Shown here in pieces: positions 15,921 through 24,357 of a stretch of 35,148 bases of DNA. The stretch comes from Chthoniobacterales bacterium. Lineage in GTDB: Bacteria; Verrucomicrobiota; Verrucomicrobiia; Chthoniobacterales; JACTMZ01. Under the pieces are notes generated by a model. The model had not been told where the DNA came from. It ran no database searches and was given only the letters and a program-made list of their open reading frames with translations. The stretch lies in NCBI GenBank assembly GCA_014879535.1, contig JACSRX010000052.1, positions 122,334-157,481 of the forward strand. The letters are read 5' to 3'. Made by a program: the position numbers and the translations under genes. Position 1 is the stretch's first letter. Every line of letters starts with the position of its first letter.

Positions 15921-17857
15921 GCGTTGCCCGCCCCTTCGACGGTCCAATCCCCCGCCCCGGGCAAGGTCGTCGCCGCGATCTCGTGCGCGGCCTCCCCGGC
16001 GGGGACGTCGAAGGTGACAGCGCGACCGCGGTGGTGGATCTCGAGCGTGAAGGGTTCCCTGCTGCGGGTCTCGAGCACAATCCGTCCGCCGGGCCCCGGG
16101 GTGGCGAGGAGATCGACGGAACGTCCGCGGAACGGGAGGTTCCTGATGCCATGGCGGTCGGAGCGCGTGATGGTCCAGACGATGCGGTTGTCTGCGCCGC
16201 GCAGGTCAAGGCCGAGGATGTTCTCGTAAAGCATGGCGATGGGGCCGAGTCCGGTCCATCCGACGAAATCCTGCCGCGAGAGGAGGATTCCATCCCATCG
16301 CGTGGCGGGCCCGCCTCCCTCCGGGGCGTAGCATTCCCAGAGCGTGTGGTAGCCGTCCTCGAACCGCTGCTCGTAGGCGAGTTCATCCGTTTCCGGCTCG
16401 TAGTCGCGGAAGATCCGGGCGATGTGAGCGACGTGGTTTTCGGCGATGGCCCGGGCGAGTTCCCCCCGGCCTGTCTCCGCGAGTCCTCGCGTGATCATGT
16501 AGTTGACGGGTGCCCAGACTCCGCCCAGCCAATAATGGCCTCGCGGCGAATAGCGAGAATCGTCAGCGGAGAGGGTGGGAACAAGGTGCGGACGCCAGAA
16601 CCACGCGGGATTGCGCAGGGCCTCGAGGAGGCCATCGCTCCCGGGCTCATCCGCCGCGCCGGCAAGCAACGTCCAGAAGGCGCCGGCATGCTTGACCGGG
16701 CTCAGTTTCCCGCCGGTGGTGCGGTCATGGAAGAACCGCGTGTCGGGGTTCCAGCAGGCTTCGCGGAGGCGACCGGCAATCTCCCCGTGTCTGGCGTTGA
16801 AGCGCTCCTCAAGTTCCTTGTCACCCGTGACCCCGGCGAGCCGCGCGATGCAGCGCGCGGCGAGGGCCTGCTGCGCCGAGGCATCCACCCATGCGCCTTG
16901 GCGGACATCCGGACGCGGAGTGTTGTCCATCCCGCTCCCGAGGTCGGTCTGGTAGTAGAGCCCGGGAACGGACGGCGAGCGCGTGTTGTTTTCGAGCCAT
17001 TCGAAGTAGCGGACGAGATGGGGCAACACGCGGTTGATGCGCGAGGCGTCGCCGGTGGTTTCGTAATAGCGCCACTCGACCCATGCGAAGAGGGGCGGAT
17101 TGATCATCGGTTCCTCCGCGGTGGGCTCCTTGGCGGGTTTGCCGTCGCGCTCCCAGTAAACACGCTGGATGTAGCCGTCGTCGCGCTGCTTGCCGTAGAA
17201 GTTGTCCAGTGAGGCCATGCCGGGAAACGCACCCTGCGGGGCATACACGGCGAAGAGCGCCATGAAGCAGGTGTCCCACTGGTAGATCAACTCGTTGAAG
17301 GCCTCGTCCATGTAACGCGGGGCGAACCCGTTCCCCGGTGTCCCGTGCTGGATCTTGCTCCAGGCGATGCGCCACGCGGCATCATGCGCGGCCACCCAAT
17401 CGGGATCCGCGTCGAGGATCACACGGGGCACGCAATCCGCGGGGAACGGTTCGGGATTCCTCCGGCGTTGCGGCGTCCCCGGATCGCCGGCGCGCAGCAC
17501 GGAATTGAAGCTGTCGCCGCCGTCGGGAATGCGCTCAGGGTTCCCCGGATCGGGAATCCATGTGTCGTGTCCGTCCTTGCGGACCACGAACTTGTAGTAA
17601 TACCACCCCGGTTCGAGGGGAACGGTGGCGGACCAGATGCCGTCATGACGCTCGAGCGGATGCGCCCCGGCATCCCAGTTGTTGAAGCTGCCGGCAACCG
17701 AGACCCTCTCCGCGTCCCTCTGCTCCATGCGGAATTCCACACCGACCGTGGCCCCCGCTCCCTGCGTCCCCCGCCCGGGAGAACACACGAACACCGAGGT
17801 CAGGAGGATCACCGCCCCGGAAAGGATCGCTGGGAACGGGAAATTGCATCGGGTCAT
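15911..17857 (-). CDS. Secreted (alpha/alpha)6 glycoside hydrolase (GH63/trehalase-like) with CBM48-like module
   Basis: A 648-residue exported protein. The signal sequence has a hydrophobic core at about 8-24. Residues about 34-125 form a CBM48/AMPK glycogen-binding-like module (RVSVAGSFNNWD, then WYYYKFVV). The catalytic part resembles the MGH/GH63/GH37 (alpha/alpha)6 clan: QWDTCFMALF with candidate acid D195, a WVEWRYYETTGD helix, HYWLGGVWAPVNYMITRGL, and GYHTLWECYAPEGG with candidate base E508. This suggests hydrolysis of alpha-glucosidic or alpha-mannosidic bonds in short or branched saccharides; the exact substrate is not readable. The start at 17857 has GAGG five bases upstream; longer in-frame starts would overlap the neighbouring gene. 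It shares polymer-degradation themes with the GH13 enzymes but sits in its own unit, convergent with the SDR gene. Confidence 0.82.
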   Translation of the reverse strand: MTRCNFPFPAILSGAVILLTSVFVCSPGRGTQGAGATVGVEFRMEQRDAERVSVAGSFNNWDAGAHPLERHDGIWSATVPLEPGWYYYKFVVRKDGHDTWIPDPGNPERIPDGGDSFNSVLRAGDPGTPQRRRNPEPFPADCVPRVILDADPDWVAAHDAAWRIAWSKIQHGTPGNGFAPRYMDEAFNELIYQWDTCFMALFAVYAPQGAFPGMASLDNFYGKQRDDGYIQRVYWERDGKPAKEPTAEEPMINPPLFAWVEWRYYETTGDASRINRVLPHLVRYFEWLENNTRSPSVPGLYYQTDLGSGMDNTPRPDVRQGAWVDASAQQALAARCIARLAGVTGDKELEERFNARHGEIAGRLREACWNPDTRFFHDRTTGGKLSPVKHAGAFWTLLAGAADEPGSDGLLEALRNPAWFWRPHLVPTLSADDSRYSPRGHYWLGGVWAPVNYMITRGLAETGRGELARAIAENHVAHIARIFRDYEPETDELAYEQRFEDGYHTLWECYAPEGGGPATRWDGILLSRQDFVGWTGLGPIAMLYENILGLDLRGADNRIVWTITRSDRHGIRNLPFRGRSVDLLATPGPGGRIVLETRSREPFTLEIHHRGRAVTFDVPAGEAAHEIAATTLPGAGDWTVEGAGNAQR

Positions 17858-18083
17858 GCTCGCCTCGAATCCTATCCTGCGCGCACTGCGCTGGTCACGT
17901 CCGGCTTCCACCATCCCCGTGAAGCACTCCTGCCGAACCGGCTCCATGCTCAGAGGCAACCGAATGTCACCGGCGCAACAGCAGCTCCGCGAGGTTGGAC
18001 TTCGATTTGCGCCCACGGCGCAAAGTTCCTGCGCGATGAGAAAACCATGGTTTGCTTCCCCACCGGCTTGGTAAAAGACGCCG

Positions 18084-18617
18084 ATGTCCGGTCGGAATGA
18101 ATCCGCGAGGAAGCGACGCCAAGCGGTGAGCTCGTTCCTCATCCTCCTGCCATTCACCCTCGTCTTTCTGGGGATGGCATTCGCGCTTGGGACCGAGCCG
18201 CGCATCCTCATGGAGCGGACAGGGGAACAGACGTTCCGCGTGACCGGCTCGAACCAGATTTTCGGTTTCCGATTCTATACCAAGACCATCGGGGGCGTGG
18301 ACCGTGTCCAACTCGCCACCGCCGCGCGCAACGATCGGACCGAAAGCATCCAAGAGCGTCAGAGACGACTGGACCAGGTGCGCCTCGACTTCATGGCGAC
18401 CGACGGGTCGCGGCTGAGTTGGGGCCGCGAGGGGGACTCGCGCATGATCGATGACTTCATGCGCAGCAACGCCCCGATCCTGCAGCTTGTGGAGCCCCCG
18501 CCGTGGTGGCGAACCGGGTTGACGTGGCTCTGCCTCGTCCTTGCGGTGCTCATCTTCACCGGCACGATCCGGAACTGCTTTTTTGCGAAGCCCACCGGCT
18601 TCTCTGCGGTTCGCTGA
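18084..18617 (+). CDS. Small membrane protein of unknown function
   Basis: This gene is not recognised. The 177-residue product has an N-terminal charged stretch rich in Arg/Lys, a first transmembrane segment (about 16-36), a hydrophilic middle of roughly 110 residues, and a second transmembrane segment (about 148-166). The topology is therefore two helices with an extracytoplasmic loop. The loop contains a moderately charged region (RNDRTESIQERQRRLDQ) likely to be helical. Codon use is like the neighbours and the frame is clean. It lies 226 bp from the divergent glycosidase and 113 bp upstream of the L,D-transpeptidase gene on the same strand, so co-transcription with the latter is possible. 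No clear Shine-Dalgarno is seen. Confidence 0.65.
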   Translation: MSGRNESARKRRQAVSSFLILLPFTLVFLGMAFALGTEPRILMERTGEQTFRVTGSNQIFGFRFYTKTIGGVDRVQLATAARNDRTESIQERQRRLDQVRLDFMATDGSRLSWGREGDSRMIDDFMRSNAPILQLVEPPPWWRTGLTWLCLVLAVLIFTGTIRNCFFAKPTGFSAVR

Positions 18618-18730
18618 GCAGCACGCCACCTTTGATGGCGCGGAGCTGCAGACAGGATTTGGCGGGAGTCAGGAATGCACCAAAGGATGCCATTGCCCGA
18701 GCCTCGACGTTCTGCCAAAAACTCGGGCCC

Positions 18731-19729
18731 ATGAGAATCCTCCCACTCCTCGTCGTCTTGGCACTCGGTGCAGCCGCCGCGTCCGCCATGGACATGCCGA
18801 ACTACCACACGAAAGGTGTGCCCACCGGCAAACCGTCCGGACCCCTCAAGCCGGGCGAATACTGGTGGAATCCCGCCCTCTCCCCGACCGGACCCGTCGT
18901 CGCCCTTGTCAGCATCCCGCTCCAGACCATCAGCGTTTACCGCAACGGCGTCCTGATCGGACGCTCGAGCGTGAGCACCGGTGCCAAGGGCCACTCCACA
19001 CCGACCGGCGTCTTCAGCATCCTCGAGAAGAAGCGGGAGCATTACTCGCGGACCTACGACGACGCCCCCATGCCCAACATGCAGCGCCTCACATGGAACG
19101 GCGTGGCCATGCACTCCGGCAACCTGCCCGGCTTCCCGGCCAGCCACGGCTGCATCCGCATGCCCTATGACTTCTCCAAGCTCCTCTTCAGCATCACCGC
19201 CCAAGGCGGCACCGTCATCATCGGCGACGACCGGTCCCCCCAACTCCGCCTCGCCGGCAACCCGGGCCTGCTCCTCGCACCCCGAGACTTCAGCCGGGAA
19301 ATGGTCCGTCCCTTGGCCAAAGGCGAATACCAATGGCGCCCCGAGCGCAGTCCGTCCGGACCCGTCACCCTCGTCGTCTCGCGTGCTGACCGCACCGTCT
19401 ATGTCTACCGCAACGGCGAGCCCATCGGCCGCGCCCCCTTGGAAATCCGCGGGACCGGGCGGTTCGGACAACAGGTCTTCACCCTCCTCGAAGGGACCAC
19501 CGGCAAACCCAGTTGGTGGGCCCCCGGACAACCCAGCCGCAAATGGATGCGCGTCAGCAATGCCCGCGGCCCCCGCCCCTCCCCCGACAAGCTCGGACGC
19601 ATGATCCGCGTCAACCCCGAGTTCCCCTCCAAGGTCTATGCCGTCCTCCACCCCGGCACCACCGTCCTCGTCACCGACGACCCCATGGTCCGCACCAAAA
19701 TCCGCGACCTCACCATCATGACCAACTGA
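18731..19729 (+). CDS. L,D-transpeptidase (YkuD) with a degenerate second domain
   Basis: A 332-residue secreted protein. The signal peptide MRILPLLVVLALGAAAASA sets the start at 18731; an open frame upstream lacks this feature. The YkuD domain (about 55-166) has ISVYRNG, the STPTGVFSIL segment, H128 and the catalytic SHGCIRM with C141. Such enzymes cross-link peptidoglycan through 3-3 bonds or attach proteins to it, in the periplasm. The second half (about 197-317) repeats the beginning of the first: GEYxWxPxxSPxGPV, then VYVYRNGxPIGR, a VFTLLEG segment and a TVLVTDD end. It lacks any equivalent of the HxxxSHGC active site. So it is a tandem duplication in which one copy has lost catalysis, perhaps kept for substrate binding or regulation. 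Confidence 0.88.
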   Translation: MRILPLLVVLALGAAAASAMDMPNYHTKGVPTGKPSGPLKPGEYWWNPALSPTGPVVALVSIPLQTISVYRNGVLIGRSSVSTGAKGHSTPTGVFSILEKKREHYSRTYDDAPMPNMQRLTWNGVAMHSGNLPGFPASHGCIRMPYDFSKLLFSITAQGGTVIIGDDRSPQLRLAGNPGLLLAPRDFSREMVRPLAKGEYQWRPERSPSGPVTLVVSRADRTVYVYRNGEPIGRAPLEIRGTGRFGQQVFTLLEGTTGKPSWWAPGQPSRKWMRVSNARGPRPSPDKLGRMIRVNPEFPSKVYAVLHPGTTVLVTDDPMVRTKIRDLTIMTN

Positions 19730-19835
19730 CCCGCCCCCGGGGCTGCAACAGGGACGAACCGACGCCCACCTCTCCAGATAACCGTGGACGAAGCCCGGCA
19801 ATGTGCGAAGCTCCCCCTCCGACTTCCACGGAACC

Positions 19836-20726
19836 ATGACGCGACTCCGCCCGCCGCTTGCAGCCGCCCTACTTTTCGCCGTCGCCATGGGCTGGTTGGC
19901 ACCCGCGCGGGCCGGATTGAACATCATTGCGCATGTGGGCGACATAGAACACCCGTCGGAGAACATCGTCGGCGGCGGAAATCTCACCGCGATTTTCAAC
20001 CAGGCCGTCCTCAACTGGGAACTCGCCTACCCGGATCCCGACCAGGAATGGACGCTTGATCTGACCTACCACTGGGATGAGTTGGACGTGAGCCTCGTCG
20101 CCCAGTTCTCCTTGCTGACCGTTGACGAAAACACCGGACGCATTCGCTCCGGATCAATCGCTTTCAACAACCTCAACTCTCCGCAGATTTCCTGGTTCGC
20201 CGATCCCAACCCGGAAATCGTCATGGGCAATCCGGCGTTCACCGGCGGGCTGGTGATCAGCAACCAAGTCGTCGTGGTGGGCGGCGTCGATACGGAGCTC
20301 AACGTCGGCATCACGTTTGCAGCGGCGCCCGACAGTCCCGCCTACGGAAGGTCGGACATGCTGACCATAGCCATGCACGAAATCGGCCATGGGCTCGGGT
20401 TGCTATACGATCCTCCGCACTATGAACCCACCAACCCGCTGGTCGTGACAGAAGCCGTGTCCCCTGCCTATGCGGGATATGAAATTTATGTCGATCGGGG
20501 CGAACACCTTGCCCGTCCCTCGTTGATGGAGGACAAAACAGACTTGGGAACCCGCGTTTACCCCTCCGTGAACGACATCCTCGCGATGGCCGTCATCGCG
20601 TCCTACGACAACCCGGTTTTGAATCCCCAGAACATTCCGGGAGTCGCCGTGCCCGAACCCTCGACCCTCCTCCTCAGTCTCACCGGCCTCGCGCTCCTGC
20701 TGTGGCGTCGGTTGGGCGGCCGTTAA
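19836..20726 (+). CDS. PEP-CTERM zinc metalloprotease-like protein
   Basis: A 296-residue exported protein with an N-terminal signal peptide (MTRLRPPLAAALLFAVAMGW, cleavage after APARA). A metallopeptidase zinc motif HEIGHGLGLLYD starts at H181 (H181, E182, H185 visible), as in matrixin-like metzincins. The usual third ligand His at the eleventh position is Tyr here and is followed by Asp192; H195 is another candidate. The C-terminus is a PEP-CTERM sorting signal: VPEPSTLLL, a hydrophobic helix, then WRRLGGR. Family knowledge says such proteins are processed by an exosortase and associate with the outer surface or matrix. No exosortase gene is in the window. A GTG at 19803 is in frame, but the ATG at 19836 gives the better signal peptide. 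Confidence 0.82.
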   Translation: MTRLRPPLAAALLFAVAMGWLAPARAGLNIIAHVGDIEHPSENIVGGGNLTAIFNQAVLNWELAYPDPDQEWTLDLTYHWDELDVSLVAQFSLLTVDENTGRIRSGSIAFNNLNSPQISWFADPNPEIVMGNPAFTGGLVISNQVVVVGGVDTELNVGITFAAAPDSPAYGRSDMLTIAMHEIGHGLGLLYDPPHYEPTNPLVVTEAVSPAYAGYEIYVDRGEHLARPSLMEDKTDLGTRVYPSVNDILAMAVIASYDNPVLNPQNIPGVAVPEPSTLLLSLTGLALLLWRRLGGR

Positions 20727-20783
20727 ACAGTCGCTTTCCCCCGGACACCGGCTTCCGCTCGAATCAAAGCCGCCAATCCCCGC

Positions 20784-22607
20784 TCACTTTTCTTCGAGCG
20801 CACAGCGCTTGGCTTCCAACTCTTCCCACCGCGCGAAGGCGGTGCGGATCTTCGCTTCGAGGGCGGAGGACTCGACCTCGATCTTCGGCAAGGCTTCAGG
20901 ATTGGTGCGATAGAGCTCCGGATCCTGCAGCTGCGCAACCAACTGCGCCTGCTCCGCTTCCCATTGTTCGATCTGCGCGGGCAGCTCCTCCAACTCCCGG
21001 CGTTCGCGGTTGAGGAATTTCTCCACCCGTCCCCGGCGTTCCGCTTTCGGGCTCTCCGCCCTCTTGTCCGGAGAGGGCGCGACGGCGGGAGGCACCGCGG
21101 CACCACGGGCCGACCACCTCTGCCAATCGCTGTAGCCGCCAGTGACCTCGGTGATCGTTCCGCCGCCCTCAAAGACCAGCAGGCTCGTCACCACCGCATC
21201 CAGGAACGCACGGTCGTGGGACACAAGCAGCAGGGTCTGATCCCAATTGACGAGCAACTCCTCCAGCAACTCCAGCGTCTCGGCATCGAGGTCGTTGGTC
21301 GGCTCGTCGAGCACCAGCACATTGGCCGGTTGGAGAAACAGGCGGGCGAGCAGCAGGCGGTTGCGCTCGCCTCCGGACAGCAACTTCGCCGGCATGCGCA
21401 CGCGGTCGGAGCGGAACAGGAAGTCCGCGAGGTAGCTGTGGATGTTGCGGTCGCGCCCTTGGAAGCGCACGGACTGGGAGACGCCGGCCACATTCTCCGC
21501 GACCGTCTTGTCCAGATCGATCTGGTCCCGCAGCTGGTCCAGATACACCACCTGAAGGTTGGTGCCCGTGGTCACGGTGCCTGCCTGCGGTTCGAGCCGT
21601 CCGAGCAGCAGCTTGAGCAGCGTCGTCTTGCCGCACCCGTTCGGTCCGAGAATCCCGATCTTGTCCCCGCGGTAGATCTCCGTGGAAAAATCCCGCACCA
21701 CCGGCTCCGGCATTTCCGGATGCGCGAAGGTGACCCCTTCCGCGCGCAGCACGCGCTGACCCGACAACGCGCCCTCTTGGATTTCGATCTTCGCCTTCCC
21801 CGAGCGCTCGCGCCGGCGGGCGCGCTCGCGGCGCAACTCAAGCAGGGCCCGCACGCGTCCTTCGTTGCGCGTGCGGCGGGCTTTGACCCCCTGACGCAGC
21901 CACGCCTCCTCCTGCGCCAACTTTTTGTCGAACGCCTTCCATTGCACAGCCTCGGCTTCGAGCCGGTCGGCTTTGCGTTGCAGGAATGTGTCGTAGTCGC
22001 AGGCCCAGCCGAAAAGCTGCCCACGATCCAACTCGACGATCCGGTTGGCCAGCCGCCGGAGAAACGTCCGGTCGTGCGTGACAAAGAGCAGGCTCATCGG
22101 ATGCCTGAGCAGGAAGTCCTCCAGCCAGAGGATGGAGTTCAGGTCGAGGTGGTTGGTCGGCTCATCCAGCAGGAGCAAATCCGGCTGCCCGGCCAGCGCC
22201 CGGGCCAGCAGCACGCGGCGCTTGAGGCCGCCGGACAGCGACCCGAAGTCCGCCTCGGCGGGCAGTTCCATCTCGGCCAACAATTCCTCCAACCGCACAT
22301 CGATCTCCCAATCCTCCTCGTGCCGCGTCGGCGAAATCCCGCCCCGCACCACGGAAATGACCGTCCCCTCCACATCCTGCGGAACCTCCTGGTCAAGCCG
22401 CGTCATCACCGCGCCCGGCGTGCGCAGAATCTCGCCCGCGCTCGCCCCCTCCTCCCCCGCGATGAGCCGCATGAGACTCGTCTTGCCGCACCCGTTGCGT
22501 CCCAAGAGCGCCACCCGCTCCCCCGCCTCGATGGAAAGGTCCGCCCCTTCCAGCAGGTAGTCCCGCCCGTAGTGGAGCGAGACGGATTTCAACTGCAGCA
22601 ACGCCAT
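20784..22607 (-). CDS. uup: ABC-F ATPase, Uup type
   Basis: A 607-residue soluble protein with two ABC ATPase domains and no membrane segments. The first domain has Walker A GRNGCGKTS (36-44), signature LSGG (124-127) and Walker B LLLLDEPTNHLDL (about 144-156). The second has GPNGCGKTT (321-329), LSGG (410-413) and VLVLDEPTNDLDA (about 430-442). Between them lies the charged linker with RRTRNEGRVR typical of Uup. A C-terminal coiled coil (about 530-600, rich in E/Q/L) is also typical of Uup rather than EttA or YheS. ABC-F proteins act on the ribosome; Uup also influences transposon excision and ribosome assembly. The start with MALLQLKSV was preferred to one seven codons upstream. It appears monocistronic, convergent with the metalloprotease gene. 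Confidence 0.92.
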   Translation of the reverse strand: MALLQLKSVSLHYGRDYLLEGADLSIEAGERVALLGRNGCGKTSLMRLIAGEEGASAGEILRTPGAVMTRLDQEVPQDVEGTVISVVRGGISPTRHEEDWEIDVRLEELLAEMELPAEADFGSLSGGLKRRVLLARALAGQPDLLLLDEPTNHLDLNSILWLEDFLLRHPMSLLFVTHDRTFLRRLANRIVELDRGQLFGWACDYDTFLQRKADRLEAEAVQWKAFDKKLAQEEAWLRQGVKARRTRNEGRVRALLELRRERARRRERSGKAKIEIQEGALSGQRVLRAEGVTFAHPEMPEPVVRDFSTEIYRGDKIGILGPNGCGKTTLLKLLLGRLEPQAGTVTTGTNLQVVYLDQLRDQIDLDKTVAENVAGVSQSVRFQGRDRNIHSYLADFLFRSDRVRMPAKLLSGGERNRLLLARLFLQPANVLVLDEPTNDLDAETLELLEELLVNWDQTLLLVSHDRAFLDAVVTSLLVFEGGGTITEVTGGYSDWQRWSARGAAVPPAVAPSPDKRAESPKAERRGRVEKFLNRERRELEELPAQIEQWEAEQAQLVAQLQDPELYRTNPEALPKIEVESSALEAKIRTAFARWEELEAKRCALEEK

Positions 22608-22646
22608 GGGCGCGCAAACCTGCCGCAATCCCGCCCGGGCGCAATC

Positions 22647-22757
22647 TCAAAGTCGGTCCAAGAGCAGATCGTCCCACCCCGGAACGAGATAGCGAGCGCA
22701 AAGCTGCCGAATAGCTGCAAGGTCGATATCGGGGTCCACCAACACCGGTCCCTTCAC
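22647..22757 (-). pseudogene. Short stub of a toxin-antitoxin partner gene (MNT- or PIN-like N-terminus)
   Basis: A GTG codon overlapping the stop of the upstream antitoxin (GTGA) begins a 36-codon frame. The product contains VLVDPDIDLAAIRQLCARY and then ends abruptly. The DPDIDLAAIRQLCARY part resembles the N-terminus of minimal nucleotidyltransferases (MNT), before their GSxxR catalytic motif; the preceding GPVLVD resembles the start of PIN toxins. In either case the catalytic part is missing. The GTGA overlap is typical of toxin-antitoxin gene pairs. It is interpreted as a truncated partner gene, though a real small protein cannot be excluded. Confidence 0.45.
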
Positions 22758-22996
22758 CGCCCGAAAGCATCCATGTGCTTGGAATTCGTCGCAAGGTCGC
22801 GCGGCAGTCCCTTGAGCGTGCCCGCGAGATCTGTCGCCAGGCCATAACAGGTTTCCTTTCCCCCATGAACAGGGGCCGCAAGCGACTCTTCGAGGCACGC
22901 ACGAACGACCGCCGACTTGGTCGTGCCACGGTCCTGCGACACTTTTTCCCGCTCGAGAACGTGATCCGGCAACCTGAGCGAAACCGTGGTCATCAT
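22754..22996 (-). CDS. Ribbon-helix-helix antitoxin-like protein
   Basis: An 80-residue protein from the first of two adjacent ATG codons (22996 and 22993). Its N-terminus TTVSLRLPDHVLEREK followed by RGTTKSAVVRACLEESLA is a typical ribbon-helix-helix (CopG/MetJ-like) DNA-binding domain. The C-terminal half (YGLATDLAGTLKGLPRDLATN) is like the toxin-binding tails of antitoxins paired with PIN toxins in this family. It would bind DNA as a dimer of dimers and autoregulate. An inverted repeat GTATCG-N5-CGATAC lies 19-35 bp upstream of the start and is the likely operator. The gene after it is only a stub, so this looks like an orphan antitoxin. It may be kept as a regulator or as protection against a related toxin. 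Confidence 0.72.
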   Translation of the reverse strand: MMTTVSLRLPDHVLEREKVSQDRGTTKSAVVRACLEESLAAPVHGGKETCYGLATDLAGTLKGLPRDLATNSKHMDAFGR

Positions 22997-23014
22997 GGAG
23001 AAGCAATACACACC

Positions 23015-23031
23015 GTATCGGTGCGCGATAC
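23015..23031. promoter_or_regulatory. Inverted repeat, likely operator of the RHH antitoxin
   Basis: GTATCG and CGATAC form perfect 6-bp arms around a 5-bp spacer. The centre lies about 27 bp upstream of the antitoxin start on the minus strand, where an autoregulatory operator would be expected. Ribbon-helix-helix proteins bind such short palindromes. Confidence 0.45.
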
Positions 23032-23103
23032 CGGCGCCATTCCGGTTTTGCAAGACGATGTTGGAGCAACTTTGGGCAAAGCCTTGTTTTTGCGACAACG
23101 CTT

Positions 23104-23346
23104 CTACCTTAGATATGGCTGGATGCTTGGTAAATGAGGATCTTCTTCTGCAATTTTTTGTGCAAGTTTCCCCGCAGTAATCCGATCACCGGCCTCGACA
23201 GCCGCATAAAACTTCTCGCGAATAGCAACTGGAAGAAAGTCTTCAGAAAACAGAGACCAGTTATCATTGAGCAACTGAATCGCATCCGCGAACTGCCCTT
23301 TTGCACGAAGCACCACAGCCGTTAGTATTATGTCGCGCTCACTCAT
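23104..23346 (-). CDS. Small helical protein, unknown function
   Basis: This gene is not recognised. It encodes 80 residues without signal peptide or membrane segment. The sequence (ILTAVVLRAKGQFADAIQLL, then FYAAVEAGDRITAGKLAQKIAEEDP) reads as paired amphipathic helices and resembles a single tetratricopeptide-type unit, so a small scaffold or protein-binding role is possible. The start ATG lies 4 bp after the stop of the glycine-rich PEP-CTERM gene, so the two are very likely translated from one mRNA with coupling. A longer in-frame start at 23376 would overlap that gene. Base composition is AT-richer than the surrounding core genes. Confidence 0.6.
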   Translation of the reverse strand: MSERDIILTAVVLRAKGQFADAIQLLNDNWSLFSEDFLPVAIREKFYAAVEAGDRITAGKLAQKIAEEDPHLPSIQPYLR

Positions 23347-23350
23347 GTTG

Positions 23351-24142
23351 CTAATTCCGAGGACTCCTTGAAACATTTCTTATCCGGGTGAGTCGCGCCG
23401 AAGCAGTCAACGCGCCTGCAATTGCGATTAAGGTTACCACAGACGGCTCTGGAACTACTGTGATGGTGGCAGTTCCGTGAAGTTTGTCCGGCACAAGGCG
23501 CCCGACGGTATCCGTCACACTGATCCCGTCAATTACCTCGGGAGGCAGATAGTTGCTTCCCCCTCGGCCGTTGAACAGGCCCTCAGCCCCACCGTAATAG
23601 CCGCCACCTCCACCACCCTTCCAAGAATCGGACCCCACACCCAAGGTCGTGTTGAAGGGGCCGAAATTGCCTCCGCCACCGCCGTAACCAAGCGCTGAAC
23701 TGGCACCACCGCCTCCACCGGCTACGGCGATTCGATCCAACAAATCACCAACTCCGCCACGCAAATCGGTCGCCCCACCTCCGCCGCTGCTACTGCCAAC
23801 TGAGCCAGCGCCCCCTCCATTATAGCCACCTAATGCGGTCGTATTGGAATCATCCCCAAAGCCACCCACCACGATGTAGAGCGTCGATCCCGGAAGAACG
23901 GGAAGAATCCCACTTACCGACCCACCATATCCGCCATAAACGGTGTAGCTTCCGAACGCGTTCCCACCTGTGGCACCAGTGAGGGTGAAGGAAATATGAG
24001 TAACGTCAAGCGGCACGACCCAGGTTTGCACTGCTCCAGTGAAATTGAATGTCGTTGTCTGCGCCAAGGCCGCGCCGGTTCCGCAAGTAAGAAGCGCTGA
24101 TGCACTGATTATCGCTGCGATGTATCGGGTGTGTCGTTTCAT
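23351..24142 (-). CDS. Glycine-rich PEP-CTERM secreted protein
   Basis: A 263-residue exported protein. The signal peptide (hydrophobic core IIAAIISASALLTC region, cleavage after ALA near 27) is followed by a TTTFNFTGAVQTWVVPLDVT segment typical of the beta-sandwich start of glycine-rich surface domains. A long glycine-rich domain (about 50-200) contains GGYNGGGAGS, GGGGATDLR, VAGGGGGAS and GGGGGGYYGG stretches. A PEP-CTERM tail follows: VPEPSVVTLIAIAGAL, then an arginine-containing end. Gly-rich domains with GGGGATD and VAGGGGG motifs occur in surface-exposed structural proteins. The C-terminal tail directs exosortase-dependent sorting. No Shine-Dalgarno is seen. A small gene follows 4 bp later. 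The gene is somewhat AT-richer than its neighbours, consistent with an accessory origin. Confidence 0.82.
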   Translation of the reverse strand: MKRHTRYIAAIISASALLTCGTGAALAQTTTFNFTGAVQTWVVPLDVTHISFTLTGATGGNAFGSYTVYGGYGGSVSGILPVLPGSTLYIVVGGFGDDSNTTALGGYNGGGAGSVGSSSGGGGATDLRGGVGDLLDRIAVAGGGGGASSALGYGGGGGNFGPFNTTLGVGSDSWKGGGGGGYYGGAEGLFNGRGGSNYLPPEVIDGISVTDTVGRLVPDKLHGTATITVVPEPSVVTLIAIAGALTASARLTRIRNVSRSPRN

Positions 24143-24357
24143 GAGGTTTTTTGCGCGCCTGCTGTTCTCTAAACGTTGCTGTCAAAAGTGGCGTGCGGCC
24201 TTTTGCCGAGCGTTGTGCGTGTCCCGAAAGATGGAATGAGCAGGTGAACCTGATGAGGGAGCAGCGTGCGCTCGTGGTTTCTGTGCGCGATTTGTGAAAG
24301 AGGGGCGGCAGATTCGCGAATGTGTGCCCTGACTCACGTTGCTGCGAGTGGCCTTGG

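Noticed and set aside
18359-20014. Minus-strand frame across the L,D-transpeptidase and metalloprotease genes
   Set aside because: It runs over two well-supported genes and an intergenic gap with glycine-rich composition and no domain.
20964-22847. Long plus-strand frame opposite the ABC-F gene
   Set aside because: The minus strand carries two full ABC domains; the antisense product has no recognisable features.
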